This document shows, piece after piece, positions 54,772 to 62,543 of a DNA stretch of 64,000 nucleotides. This DNA comes from JBDGYW01 sp964518955. GTDB taxonomy: Bacteria > Gemmatimonadota > Gemmatimonadetes > Gemmatimonadales > GWC2-71-9. A program made the translations under genes and the position numbers. The notes under the pieces were generated by a model, which made no database searches, had not been told where the DNA came from, and was given only the letters and a program-made list of their open reading frames with translations. Position 1 is the stretch's first letter, and every line of letters starts with the position of its first letter. The stretch covers positions 62,001 to 126,000 of the forward strand of contig CAZFHS010000001.1 of the NCBI GenBank assembly GCA_964518955.1, in the 5' to 3' direction.

Positions 54772-54862
54772 TTTCAGATTGCAGATTTGCGTCGGCGACT
54801 GCGTTCGCATCTTCGCCAGGCACAATCTGCGATCTGCAATCTGCATTCTACAATCTGCATTC
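54772..54862. repeat. Degenerate AGATTGCAGATT/AATCTGCAATCT intergenic repeats
   Basis: AGATTGCAGATT near 54778 is an inverted match to AATCTGC(G/A)ATCTGC units near 54828-54862, where about four copies of a CAATCTGC-type unit follow each other. Between the genes for serine hydrolase and M16 peptidase, both on the minus strand. No gene is seen here. Confidence 0.65.
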
Positions 54863-54863
54863 A

Positions 54864-56381
54864 TTAGTGTTCCGCCGGCACCGCCTCCATCAGCAGAGCC
54901 AACGCATTTCTCAATGCTCGACCACCGGGCCCGGATCCCTTGTAGTGGCCCAGCCGGACGACGACCATATCGTGAGTTGGAATGAGGATTGTGTATTGGC
55001 CACCGGCGCCGGCCATGAAGTAAGCGGTCTCCGGTACCGGGAACGACCCCATGCCGTTGATCCAGAAGAACGAGCCTCCATAGACGGGCTGCCCGTCGGC
55101 CTCCCATGCCGGAGCAACCGTGCTGGCATATTCGACCCAACCCTCAGGCAGAATCCGTTCTCCATCCCATACGCCGTCCTGCAAATACAGCATTCCTAAC
55201 CGTGCCCAGTTTCGCCCCGTGCCAAATTCGTAGCCCTGAAGCAGGAAGTTCCCGAAAGGATCGGTCTCGAGATACATCTTTCGAATGCCGATTTTGTCGA
55301 ACAGTGCGCGCTGCGGGTAGGTGTGGTAGTTCTCTCCCAGCTCCTCTTCTACGCCTTTTCGTATCAGATAGTTAGTTGCGACCGGATCGGAATTGCGGTA
55401 GCGACCGACGGTGTTTGGCGGCCATTGAGCCGGCCTCGTGATCGCCCACTCGAACGAGTTCACCGCCCCGGTATACACGTAGTAATGGTCGGGATATCCC
55501 TGTGGATAGCCGAACTCATAGTCGTAATCCGGGTCCTGAGGTGCCACGAACCGAAGACCAGACGACATGCGCATGAGGTCTCCAATCCTGATTTCGGCCC
55601 GCGGGTCACCCGATGTCTGATGCCACTCGTCGACGGGTGCCGGCTCCCAAAGGTCGTACACCCCGCGCATCACCAACGTTGCCATCAGTGTGCCGGTGAG
55701 GCTCTTGCCCATCGACCAGCTCTCGAGCTGTGTGTCTTTGTCGAGGCCCTCACCATAACGTTCGCCAATGATGCGACCGTTGTGTACAACAACGAACGCC
55801 GCCGTCATGCTCGAATCTGGATCGAACGCCGCATCCACGGCTTCGGCGACTTTCTCTGCATCGATATGGTCGGGCATAGGCGCATCCGGCAACACATCGC
55901 CCATCGGCCAGGGGGTAGTCATCGCGTCGGGAAGAGCAGACGAGACCTCGACAGGGGTGAACGAGACTGACTCGGCGCCCCGCGGCAATGTCACACATCC
56001 CTGATCGCCGTAAAACTTGGCAGAACGGGTGACGCCGGTGTTCAACGTTAGGTGTACGATCTTGTTCTCGAAATCGACCACGGTGTCGGTCACCAGGGCC
56101 CGTTCCTCCAGCTTCGAGACAAAATACCCCACATTTTCAGAGCCCTCAGCTACATCCAAGCCAGTGATGAACACGGCCGAACACAGAATCTTCGCGAACC
56201 CCGACATTGCAAGCTCCATCGGATCGCCAGGTGGAGTTTCCCATTCGGTGTCCAACTCGAATTCAGCAGCCCGCTCGACGAGCGCCTGGTTGAATGCATC
56301 CGCATCGTCCGGGGTACCGGGCACACAGGCGACAGCAACAAGCATCAGCACCATCGTCGAAAATCGACTGACTCTCTTCAT
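54864..56381 (-). CDS. Lipoprotein serine hydrolase (class C beta-lactamase family)
   Basis: About 505 residues from ATG 56381, with AAGGAG about 9 bases upstream. The signal ends at VAVAC (Cys19 lipidated). The first 160 residues are not a hydrolase and carry no known domain. The hydrolase domain follows: SMGK is the catalytic SxxK, RYRNSDPVATN contains the Tyr-x-Asn motif, and GAGGQY takes the place of KTG/HxG. An exported esterase or peptidase is likely. It is the third member of this family in the window and differs from the others in its N-terminal extension. Confidence 0.9.
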   Translation of the reverse strand: MKRVSRFSTMVLMLVAVACVPGTPDDADAFNQALVERAAEFELDTEWETPPGDPMELAMSGFAKILCSAVFITGLDVAEGSENVGYFVSKLEERALVTDTVVDFENKIVHLTLNTGVTRSAKFYGDQGCVTLPRGAESVSFTPVEVSSALPDAMTTPWPMGDVLPDAPMPDHIDAEKVAEAVDAAFDPDSSMTAAFVVVHNGRIIGERYGEGLDKDTQLESWSMGKSLTGTLMATLVMRGVYDLWEPAPVDEWHQTSGDPRAEIRIGDLMRMSSGLRFVAPQDPDYDYEFGYPQGYPDHYYVYTGAVNSFEWAITRPAQWPPNTVGRYRNSDPVATNYLIRKGVEEELGENYHTYPQRALFDKIGIRKMYLETDPFGNFLLQGYEFGTGRNWARLGMLYLQDGVWDGERILPEGWVEYASTVAPAWEADGQPVYGGSFFWINGMGSFPVPETAYFMAGAGGQYTILIPTHDMVVVRLGHYKGSGPGGRALRNALALLMEAVPAEH

Positions 56382-56419
56382 CAGGTAAGACTCCTTGTAA
56401 CAGGAGAAAAGACGGATAC

Positions 56420-56545
56420 GATTGCAGTAGTGCAGATCGGTGGTGAAGCGCCGAGCGACGTGCAACGAGCAGCGAATAGCGGATTCCTAAGCCGTAGGAC
56501 CGTTGCGCGTTGTTCGCTGTTCGCAACAAAGACCTTCTGCACTCT
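56420..56545. repeat. Degenerate CAGCGA/GCAACGAG intergenic repeats with inverted arms
   Basis: GTGCAACGAGCAGCGAATAGCGG (about 56459) is an imperfect inverted match to CCGTTGCGCGTTGTTCGCTGTTCG (about 56503); a CTGCACTCTGCAG piece follows at 56537. The elements belong to the same families as those at 31240, 33400 and 50549. They fill the gap between the madM stop and the serine hydrolase start. Confidence 0.6.
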
Positions 56546-56559
56546 GCAGTTCTCAATAC

Positions 56560-57333
56560 CTATCCAAACATTGCTCGTATTACCACAAATACAATGGATG
56601 GCCCCAACAAACATCCCAGGCCAGTGTAAAAGGTCGCCGTCATGGCTCCGTATGGCACCAACTTGGGGTCCGTGGCGGCGAGGCCTCCAGCGACACCGCT
56701 CGTCGTGCCCATGAGGCCACCGTAGACCATTGCCGAACGAGGGTTGTTGAGACCTATGTAACGCGCAACGAATGGGGTACCTGTCATCACGAGCATTGAC
56801 TTGACAAGACCAGCGGCAATGCTGAGCGCAACCACTTCAGACGAAGCGCCGATCGCCGTTCCGGTGACAGGGCCGACGATGTACGTGGCCGCGCCAGCAC
56901 CAATAGTGGTCATACTAACAGCGTCGGTGTAACCAAATGCATATGCAACGACAGCTCCAATCGCGAACGACCCCAAAACTCCCGCAAACAGCGACACTAT
57001 CGCGCACGCCCCTGCCCTCCGCATCTCATCCAGCTTCACTCCGAACGCCGTGGCGACTATCGCAAAATCACGCAGCATCGCCCCGCCCAGCAAACCCACT
57101 CCAGCCAGGATCTCGATGTCAGCCAGCCCCTGACTCCCACCGGTCGTCACTCCGCCGACATACGCCAGAAACAGCCCCAGCAAGATCGCGATCGCCGAAC
57201 CGTGAATTCTGCCGCTAGTGAGTTTGTTGGAGATGAAATAGGAGAACCACACAGTCACGCCTACAAATGCGAATGCCGTAATCAGGCCATTACGGATCAA
57301 CACCTGTGCGAGCAGATCGAGAACTGTGTTCAT
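56560..57333 (-). CDS. madM: Malonate transporter subunit MadM
   Basis: 257 residues with 7-8 hydrophobic segments, matching the family length (about 254). GGLMGTTSGVAGGLAATDPKLVPYGAMTATFYTGLGCLLGP is the conserved C-terminal stretch. Its start ATG 57333 overlaps the madL stop (ATGA). MadL and MadM form a sodium-dependent malonate importer in the inner membrane. The neighbouring malonyl-CoA synthetase supports malonate as the cargo. Confidence 0.92.
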   Translation of the reverse strand: MNTVLDLLAQVLIRNGLITAFAFVGVTVWFSYFISNKLTSGRIHGSAIAILLGLFLAYVGGVTTGGSQGLADIEILAGVGLLGGAMLRDFAIVATAFGVKLDEMRRAGACAIVSLFAGVLGSFAIGAVVAYAFGYTDAVSMTTIGAGAATYIVGPVTGTAIGASSEVVALSIAAGLVKSMLVMTGTPFVARYIGLNNPRSAMVYGGLMGTTSGVAGGLAATDPKLVPYGAMTATFYTGLGCLLGPSIVFVVIRAMFG

Positions 57334-57728
57334 CGCTCACCATCCGCCGATGAATCATCCGTCTCCGCAGGCGCAGCAGCTCCGATACGACTGATCAGTG
57401 GCACCAGTGCACAACTCACCACCACGGCCAGCGCTCCCGCCAAAAGGGCGGCGGGGCCTCCTTTCACAGCCGCGATCACGTTCTGCTTAGCAGCCATTGC
57501 AACTACAACCGGTATGTATATCGAACTCCAGAAGATGATCCCCTGTTGAGATACAGGATTGAGTCGATCGCGTTTGCGCAGATATTCGGCAAGGAGAATC
57601 ATCAGGAGCATGGCGATACCAACGCCGCCCACATTGGCCTGCACTCCGATCAGCTTTCCGAGGAGTTCCCCAACGAAAATGCTGGCTATCATGCAGCCGG
57701 CCAGCAAAGCGACGCCATATATGACCAT
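57330..57728 (-). CDS. madL: Malonate transporter subunit MadL
   Basis: 132 residues, the normal MadL size. MVIYGVALLAGCMIASIFVGELLGKLIGVQANVGGVGIAMLLMILLAEYL is family-typical, and there are four hydrophobic segments. ATG 57728 directly follows the matB stop (TGAATG, no spacer), and madM overlaps by the usual ATGA. It is the small half of the two-subunit malonate transporter. Confidence 0.93.
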   Translation of the reverse strand: MVIYGVALLAGCMIASIFVGELLGKLIGVQANVGGVGIAMLLMILLAEYLRKRDRLNPVSQQGIIFWSSIYIPVVVAMAAKQNVIAAVKGGPAALLAGALAVVVSCALVPLISRIGAAAPAETDDSSADGER

Positions 57729-59231
57729 TCAGTCAGTCTCCATTCCCTGCGAGAACAATTCAGCGACAGCAGGTTTCGTCACCTTGCCCATTGCGTTTCG
57801 GGGAAGCGCCTCGACCACTGCCAGCTCCTTGGGAATCTTGTACGGCGCTAGCAGGTCCCGGGCCCACGAGCGAAGCTCGTCGATGTTGAGTGTGTCTGCC
57901 TCTGACAACTCGACCGCCACACACACCTTTTCGCCCCATTCGATATCCGGAGAACCCACAACGGCGCATTCCTGAATCGCGGTGTGCGTGCGGAGAACCT
58001 CTTCAATCTCGAGCGCGGAGACCTTGTAGCCCCCCGTTTTGATGATATCCACGCTGCGTCGCCCCATTATGCGGTAGCGGCGTTCCTCCACTACTACTAC
58101 GTCGCCGGTGCGAAACCAACTGCCGTGAAATGATGCCGCAGTCTCTTCAGGCCGACGCCAATACTCGCGGAATACGTTCGGTCCGTCGATTAGGAGCTCG
58201 CCAGGCGTGCCAAGTGGCACATCCTCGAGGTCGTCGTCGACAACCCGCGCCAGAACGCCGGGGAGTGGGAGCCCCACAGAGCCGGGAAAACGCTCGCTCC
58301 TGAGCGAATTGGACAGCCCCATGCCGATTTCGGTCATGCCGTAGCGCTCCAACAGCACGTGGCCTGAAATCTCTTTCCAACGCTCCAAAACCGACACAGG
58401 GAGCGCAGCGGAGCCAGAGACCATTAGCCTCAACTTCCCGCAGGCTGCGGACATAGCCTCTTGCTCAGCTAGAGACGCCTGCTCCCAGGCGGCGATGAGC
58501 CTACGGTAGATAGTAGGAACCGCCATGAACAGCGTAAGATGTCGGTTGACCAGATGATCCCACGTGTCCGCGGCGTCGAATCCCGGCAACATCTCACAGC
58601 AAGCACCACTCCAAAGCGAACAGCACAAGACGTTCACAATGCCATGCACATGGTGGAGAGGGAGAACCAACAGGATTCTGTCGTCTTCCACCCACCCCCA
58701 TGCCTCTATCAACGACTCTACCTGAGCCCTGATTTGCGCATGGGTGGTGACTACTCCCTTGGGTTTTCCGGTGGTCCCGCTCGTGTAGAGCATCATGGCG
58801 CGGCGGGTTTCGGAAACGTCCGGCAGTGTAGTCGTTTCGGATTGCAGAAGATCGGACGTCAACACCACCCGAAGGCCAAGCAGCTCTGCAGCCTCTGACA
58901 ACCGTTCCGCGCAATTTGCGTGAGCCACCACCACGGTGGGATCAGAATCGGTCAGCACGTGAGCCAATTCTGCCGGGGGATGCGACATCGCGAGTGGGAC
59001 CGCCAGGCCACCGGCCCGCCAGATTCCCCATTGGATTGCTGCATAGTCGAAACCCGGAGGTACCAAAAACGCGACTCGCTTTTCCCCGAGATCGTCGGAG
59101 CCAGCCAAAAGAGCTGACGCGACATCAGCAGATACGCGTAGGAGGTCGTCATAGGTGAATGGGCCGTCCGAATCGACCACTGCAGGTCGATTCCCGTGCT
59201 CTGAAGCCCTCTGTATCAGTGATATTGTCAT
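57729..59231 (-). CDS. matB: Malonyl-CoA synthetase MatB (AMP-forming)
   Basis: 500 residues, the family size. YTSGTTGKPKGVV is the ATP-binding motif. ERYGMTEIGMGLSNSLRSERFPGSVGLPLPGV closely follows MatB/ACSF3 in the region that reads the malonate carboxylate. GRRSVDIIKTGGYKVSALEIEE is the hinge and the C-terminal PRNAMGKVTK holds the catalytic Lys. It makes malonyl-CoA from malonate, ATP and CoA. Being linked to madLM and lying 8 bases after the Gfo gene, it supports an operon for malonate uptake and activation. No malonyl-CoA decarboxylase gene is present nearby. Confidence 0.93.
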   Translation of the reverse strand: MTISLIQRASEHGNRPAVVDSDGPFTYDDLLRVSADVASALLAGSDDLGEKRVAFLVPPGFDYAAIQWGIWRAGGLAVPLAMSHPPAELAHVLTDSDPTVVVAHANCAERLSEAAELLGLRVVLTSDLLQSETTTLPDVSETRRAMMLYTSGTTGKPKGVVTTHAQIRAQVESLIEAWGWVEDDRILLVLPLHHVHGIVNVLCCSLWSGACCEMLPGFDAADTWDHLVNRHLTLFMAVPTIYRRLIAAWEQASLAEQEAMSAACGKLRLMVSGSAALPVSVLERWKEISGHVLLERYGMTEIGMGLSNSLRSERFPGSVGLPLPGVLARVVDDDLEDVPLGTPGELLIDGPNVFREYWRRPEETAASFHGSWFRTGDVVVVEERRYRIMGRRSVDIIKTGGYKVSALEIEEVLRTHTAIQECAVVGSPDIEWGEKVCVAVELSEADTLNIDELRSWARDLLAPYKIPKELAVVEALPRNAMGKVTKPAVAELFSQGMETD

Positions 59232-59239
59232 GGGATTGT

Positions 59240-60250
59240 CTATGTCGCCTGCTCAACAGGTTCGGAAACCCCGCCATTTCGGGCAGATCGGTACAGTGCT
59301 TCGATAACTCGGAGGTTTGCGGCTGCTTCGGAAAACGGAAATCTGACTCTCTCACCGGTCAAAATACAGTTCGCGAAGTGTTCGACCATTTCCGTATACT
59401 CGTTCGCGCCGCTTACAGCATGCGATCTGGACTCCCCTCTCCCGTGGAACTCCTCTATCGTCACGTCATCCGTTCCAGGAATGAACACTTTCGGTACTTC
59501 CAGGTGGCCTTCCGTGCCGGCAACGTGCAAGCACTCCCTTCGTTCCATGGTCAGCGCGCTGTCGAATTGGGCCGTTATCCCGCCAGCAAACCGCAGCATC
59601 CCAGCCATCTGTTCATCCACGCCTCTCTCCGTCCATTGAGCCTGGGCCTGAACCTCCAGTGGCTCGCTTCCGACCATCGTTCTGCACACGTGCACGCAGT
59701 AGCATCCCACGTCCATGAGCGACCCACCACCCATTTCCGGATCGAGCCGTATGTTATCGGGGGTGGTCAATCTGAATGTGAATGCCGAATACAGCGATCG
59801 TACCTCCCCGACGACACCTAAATCCAGTAGTTCCAGCACCTTAGCGATGCGCGGGTGGAACCGGTACATGAACGCCTCCAAACAAACGACGCCAGCCTTT
59901 TCCGCGACACGGGCCATCTCATCGCATTCCTTCCCGTTCAATGCGAGGGGTTTCTCGCATAAAACGTGTTTGCCGGCCTCAGCCGCGCGCACCGTCCACT
60001 CTAAATGCATGTGATTTGGCAACGGGATGTAAATGGCGTCGATCCCGTCGTCCTCGAACAGATCCTGGTAGGATCCATACGCGGTCGGGATGGCGTTGGC
60101 AGCTGCGAATTCACGTGCGGTGCTCGCTTCTCTGCTCGCAATCGCAGAGGCCTCACCATTCCTGGAATCGTGAATCGCGGGTATTACCGCGGCGCGGCCT
60201 ATATTCGCAGTGCTGAGAATGCCCCACCGCACTTTTTCCACATCAGGCAT
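59240..60250 (-). CDS. Gfo/Idh/MocA family oxidoreductase
   Basis: 336 residues. VRWGILSTANIGRAAVIPAI is the NAD(P)-binding N-terminus and HVLCEKPLALN the EKP motif with the catalytic Lys. GGGSLMDVGCYCVHVCR is the C-terminal substrate-domain start. GAGAGGAAC lies before ATG 60250. These enzymes oxidise or reduce sugars, inositols or related polyols, or trans-1,2-dihydrobenzene-1,2-diol. It is the first gene of the malonate operon, 8 bases before matB. Why a sugar-type dehydrogenase is joined to malonate genes is unclear. Confidence 0.92.
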   Translation of the reverse strand: MPDVEKVRWGILSTANIGRAAVIPAIHDSRNGEASAIASREASTAREFAAANAIPTAYGSYQDLFEDDGIDAIYIPLPNHMHLEWTVRAAEAGKHVLCEKPLALNGKECDEMARVAEKAGVVCLEAFMYRFHPRIAKVLELLDLGVVGEVRSLYSAFTFRLTTPDNIRLDPEMGGGSLMDVGCYCVHVCRTMVGSEPLEVQAQAQWTERGVDEQMAGMLRFAGGITAQFDSALTMERRECLHVAGTEGHLEVPKVFIPGTDDVTIEEFHGRGESRSHAVSGANEYTEMVEHFANCILTGERVRFPFSEAAANLRVIEALYRSARNGGVSEPVEQAT

Positions 60251-60631
60251 TTGTTCCTCTCCGGAGGGTTTGCTCGGAAATCACTGCGGTAACCTACCGG
60301 CGGGACGTGGATGGGCAAGCTAAACAGAGTGTTGGACCGAGCGCTTTTTTTCAACATCACACATATATCCGAGGCATTGCGAAATTTTGGAGGTAGCCAA
60401 CGTGCGACATCCTCATGCCGGAATGGCATATCGAAAAACGCATTGCAAAATGCTGCGGCGGCCTCGACGGTCCGTTCAGCGACCTTCGATCAGCACTGGA
60501 CGCTTTCTCAGTGACGTGCTCATAACGACATTAATAACAACATGTTAACAGCCTTCATCTAAACTATAACGTCATATCAAGGAATTGCTCAACTCTGGTA
60601 CGTGGCTTGCCGTATTAGGTCATAGTTCTGA
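60251..60631. other. Intergenic region with no recognised gene
   Basis: About 380 bases between the malonate operon start and the riboswitch. Divergent promoters must lie here. An AT-rich stretch occurs around 60510-60580 (ACGACATTAATAACAACATGTTAACAG and CTATAACGTCATATCAAGG). No convincing -35/-10 pair or ribosome site for a small gene was found; the longest plus-strand reading (60311-60514) lacks support. Confidence 0.5.
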
Positions 60632-60703
60632 CACGACAATAGCACACCCGGGGCGACCCGGGGCCGCAAAGCCAGGGATCTTTCTGAGACAGCCCGGCTA
60701 CCG
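60632..60703 (+). promoter_or_regulatory. GEMM-I class riboswitch (c-di-GMP or cGAMP sensing)
   Basis: The sequence follows the GEMM-I pattern: CACG (60632-60635), the segment ATAGCACACC, a stem of CCCGGG/CCCGGG (60647-60652 with 60657-60662) closed by a GCGA tetraloop, then GCAAAGCCA (60666-60674), GGGATCT and the terminal AGCCCGGCTACCG. By my alignment to the Vc2 numbering, positions 11-14 are CACG, 18 is A, 21-22 are GC pairing with 45-46, and A47 is 60668. Position 20 is A (60641), the change linked to 3',3'-cGAMP sensing in GEMM-Ib members. The ribosome site AAGGAGG starts right after the aptamer, so translation control is likely. Confidence 0.8.
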
Positions 60704-60717
60704 AAAGGAGGAACCTC

Positions 60718-61107
60718 ATGCACTCGCGGAAGACATGCATTTCTACACTGCTTGCTGCAGTGAGGCATGCAAGGGATTTGGCTGGCCACCTAGCCAACCA
60801 CCCGTTCGATTTCACCGTGATCACCCCCATCATGAAGGCCTCCAAGGCTATCGGTGACTGCGCGCAGGCTCTTCGTAACGGTGAATTGCGAGCATTGAGC
60901 CAACAACTGGCATCAGTTTCACAAAACAACCTGTCGCTGCCAGAAGAAGCGGCTGAGCTCGCCACTATCATGCTGAAGATCGTAGCTATCGCTGAGATTT
61001 TTGGAGATCTCGAAAGCCCCAGTCAGTGGGCCGGCATGGACAAGACATCCCAGGAAAGCAGCGATCCATTTGGTTCGATGGACGGCACGAGGTGGGTGGT
61101 GCTTTAG
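60718..61107 (+). CDS. Unknown 129-residue protein under GEMM riboswitch control
   Basis: 129 residues with AAAGGAGG at 60705-60711, just after the riboswitch. The first 70 residues are mostly helical with DLAGHLANHP, MKASKAIGDCAQALRNGEL and LSLPEEAAELATIMLKIVAIAEIFGDL; the last 35 are Ser/Asp/Gly rich and end in DGTRWVVL. No signal peptide, membrane segment or known domain is recognised. Because GEMM riboswitches usually control surface, motility, chemotaxis or extracellular-electron-transfer genes, a role in such a pathway is a guess. Nothing next to it is co-transcribed with certainty. Confidence 0.75.
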   Translation: MHSRKTCISTLLAAVRHARDLAGHLANHPFDFTVITPIMKASKAIGDCAQALRNGELRALSQQLASVSQNNLSLPEEAAELATIMLKIVAIAEIFGDLESPSQWAGMDKTSQESSDPFGSMDGTRWVVL

Positions 61108-61162
61108 CGCGGTCGGCGTGAAAATGGGCGTTTGGGCATTTCCCCGACAGCGAAACTGATGA

Positions 61163-61168
61163 TATACT
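61163..61168 (+). promoter_or_regulatory. Possible -10 box (TATACT) close to the LEA lipoprotein start
   Basis: TATACT lies only 7 bases before ATG 61176 and no ribosome site is present. If it is a -10 element, the transcript would begin at or near the ATG, a leaderless mRNA. The -35 region is not convincing. Confidence 0.3.
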
Positions 61169-61175
61169 CTTGTTC

Positions 61176-61763
61176 ATGAGAACCAGAACCGTTTTACCGG
61201 TGCTTCTCACCGGCCTCGTCGTCGTCTCCTGTGCGACGCTCCAGCAGATTGCAGCATTGAGATCTGTGGATTTCCAACTCGATCGCGTCTCCGACGTGCG
61301 AGTTGCCGGAATCGATGCTTCCAGCGTATCGTCGTATGCCGACTTGAGCATCATGGACGCTGCCCGCGTGGGAACCACGATAGCCCGCAGAGAGCTTCCG
61401 GTGACATTTCAGCTGCATGTGCAGGCGCAAAACCCATCTGACAACCCTGTCACTGCCCGTCTGATGCGGATGCAATGGACATTGCTGCTCGACGATACCG
61501 AGACCATTTCAGGGCTTATCGAGCGCGAGCTGGAGTTGCCTCCCGGCCAACCGAGGGATATTCCGGTCGATATCTCGCTCGATCTATTCGATTTCTTCGA
61601 GCGTAGCGGCCCGGATCTCTTCAATTTGGCGCTGAACCTGATGGGAGCTGGGGAAGAGCCGAGTCGTGTGGCGCTGCGGGCGTTGCCGACGATCAATACG
61701 ACTTTGGGACCGATCTCCTATCCGCAGCCGATCACGATCGTAGATCGGAGAGTAGGGCAGTAG
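61176..61763 (+). CDS. LEA type 2 family lipoprotein
   Basis: About 195 residues from ATG 61176 (TTG 61170 is an alternative). LTGLVVVSCATL is a lipoprotein signal with lipobox VVSC. The mature part has the LEA2/WHy-type pattern: VDFQLDRVSDVRVAGID, then VTFQLHVQAQNPSDNPVTARLMRMQWTLLLDD, then PVDISLDLFDFF. Such periplasmic lipoproteins are linked to stress or desiccation in plants and are of unknown role in bacteria. It is followed by a 297-base space partly used by a minus-strand reading frame. It has no strong ribosome site. Confidence 0.8.
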   Translation: MRTRTVLPVLLTGLVVVSCATLQQIAALRSVDFQLDRVSDVRVAGIDASSVSSYADLSIMDAARVGTTIARRELPVTFQLHVQAQNPSDNPVTARLMRMQWTLLLDDTETISGLIERELELPPGQPRDIPVDISLDLFDFFERSGPDLFNLALNLMGAGEEPSRVALRALPTINTTLGPISYPQPITIVDRRVGQ

Positions 61764-61925
61764 GGGCAGGGGGAAAGGGAGTTCCGAACTTGCGCCTGGC
61801 GTTACCCTGAGATTAAGAGGTCGGTTCAGATCCGCGGCAAGCGTCCCGCCCACGCAGTCGTAGGGCTCGTGCGGCCCGGAACACCCCATTAGGACGGTGA
61901 CTAGCAGTAGCAACTTGGAACGCAT
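61584..61925 (-). pseudogene. Small lipoprotein ORF or gene remnant overlapping the LEA gene
   Basis: ATG 61925 has GGGAGGTTGTG just upstream and begins MRSKLLLLVTVLMGCSGPHEPYDC, a credible lipoprotein signal with lipobox LMGC. The reading frame then continues for about 60 residues of low-complexity sequence and runs about 180 bases antisense into the LEA gene, which is not normal for a real C-terminus. The start features are good, the rest poor. It may be a decayed lipoprotein gene or a very short peptide. Confidence 0.35.
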
Positions 61926-62060
61926 CACAACCTCCCGGTACTCGTGTGCCTCCATCAAGAATACCCGGGTCCATTATCAGTCGTCACAGATGGTGGGGGA
62001 AATGGCGATTTGTGGTCGTGGAGTTCCTTCAGAAGGCGCTGAACGGTGCCGAGGCCATCC

Positions 62061-62516
62061 TTACATCTCGATATTTCCGCTTTTGTCGCGGTCTGAACTG
62101 GAGACATCCCGCGCCGACTGCCTGCCGAACTGGACGAAAAGGCCGGTTCGTCCAGCCCGAACCGACTTCTCGAGGCGCTTCCATGCGACGCGCTTCAAGG
62201 CCGCCCTGAAGCCCGGCACTAGGCAGGAGAAACCGACTAGATCTGTAAGGAAACCGGGCGTCATGAGCAGAGCGGCAGCCACGAGGATGAGTACGCCATC
62301 GACCAATGCACCCACCGGCAAACCTCCGCGGGCGAGTTCATTTTGCACGTCGCGAAGCACGCCCAACCCCTGCCAACGGGCCAATGTGGCTCCAGCCGCA
62401 CCCGTTAAGACGATGATGGCAATGGTCGTGAGTACTCCGATCAATCCGCCGAGCTTGATCAGGAGAATGAGTTCAACAGCCGGTACGACGATAAAGAGGA
62501 GAAGCAGTATGCCCAT
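62061..62516 (-). CDS. fxsA: FxsA family membrane protein
   Basis: 151 residues. Hydrophobic stretches near the N-terminus (ILLLLFIVVPAVELILLI, LIGVLTTIAIIVLTGAAGATLARWQGLGVL) and near VDGVLILVAAALLMTPGFLTDLVGF match FxsA, a cytoplasmic-membrane protein known for suppressing F-plasmid exclusion of phage T7. The C-terminal 45 residues are polar and basic. It starts 28 bases after the aldo/keto reductase-RidA stop on the same strand. Confidence 0.92.
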   Translation of the reverse strand: MGILLLLFIVVPAVELILLIKLGGLIGVLTTIAIIVLTGAAGATLARWQGLGVLRDVQNELARGGLPVGALVDGVLILVAAALLMTPGFLTDLVGFSCLVPGFRAALKRVAWKRLEKSVRAGRTGLFVQFGRQSARDVSSSDRDKSGNIEM

Positions 62517-62543
62517 GCTGTAAAGATAGTCCTTTTGAGGACC

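Noticed and set aside
59159..59821. Plus-strand frame of 220 residues opposite the Gfo gene
   Set aside because: It mirrors codon structure of the dehydrogenase on the other strand and shows no domain.
60311..60514. Small protein between the malonate operon and riboswitch
   Set aside because: No ribosome site, no conserved feature, and it lies in a region expected to hold promoters.
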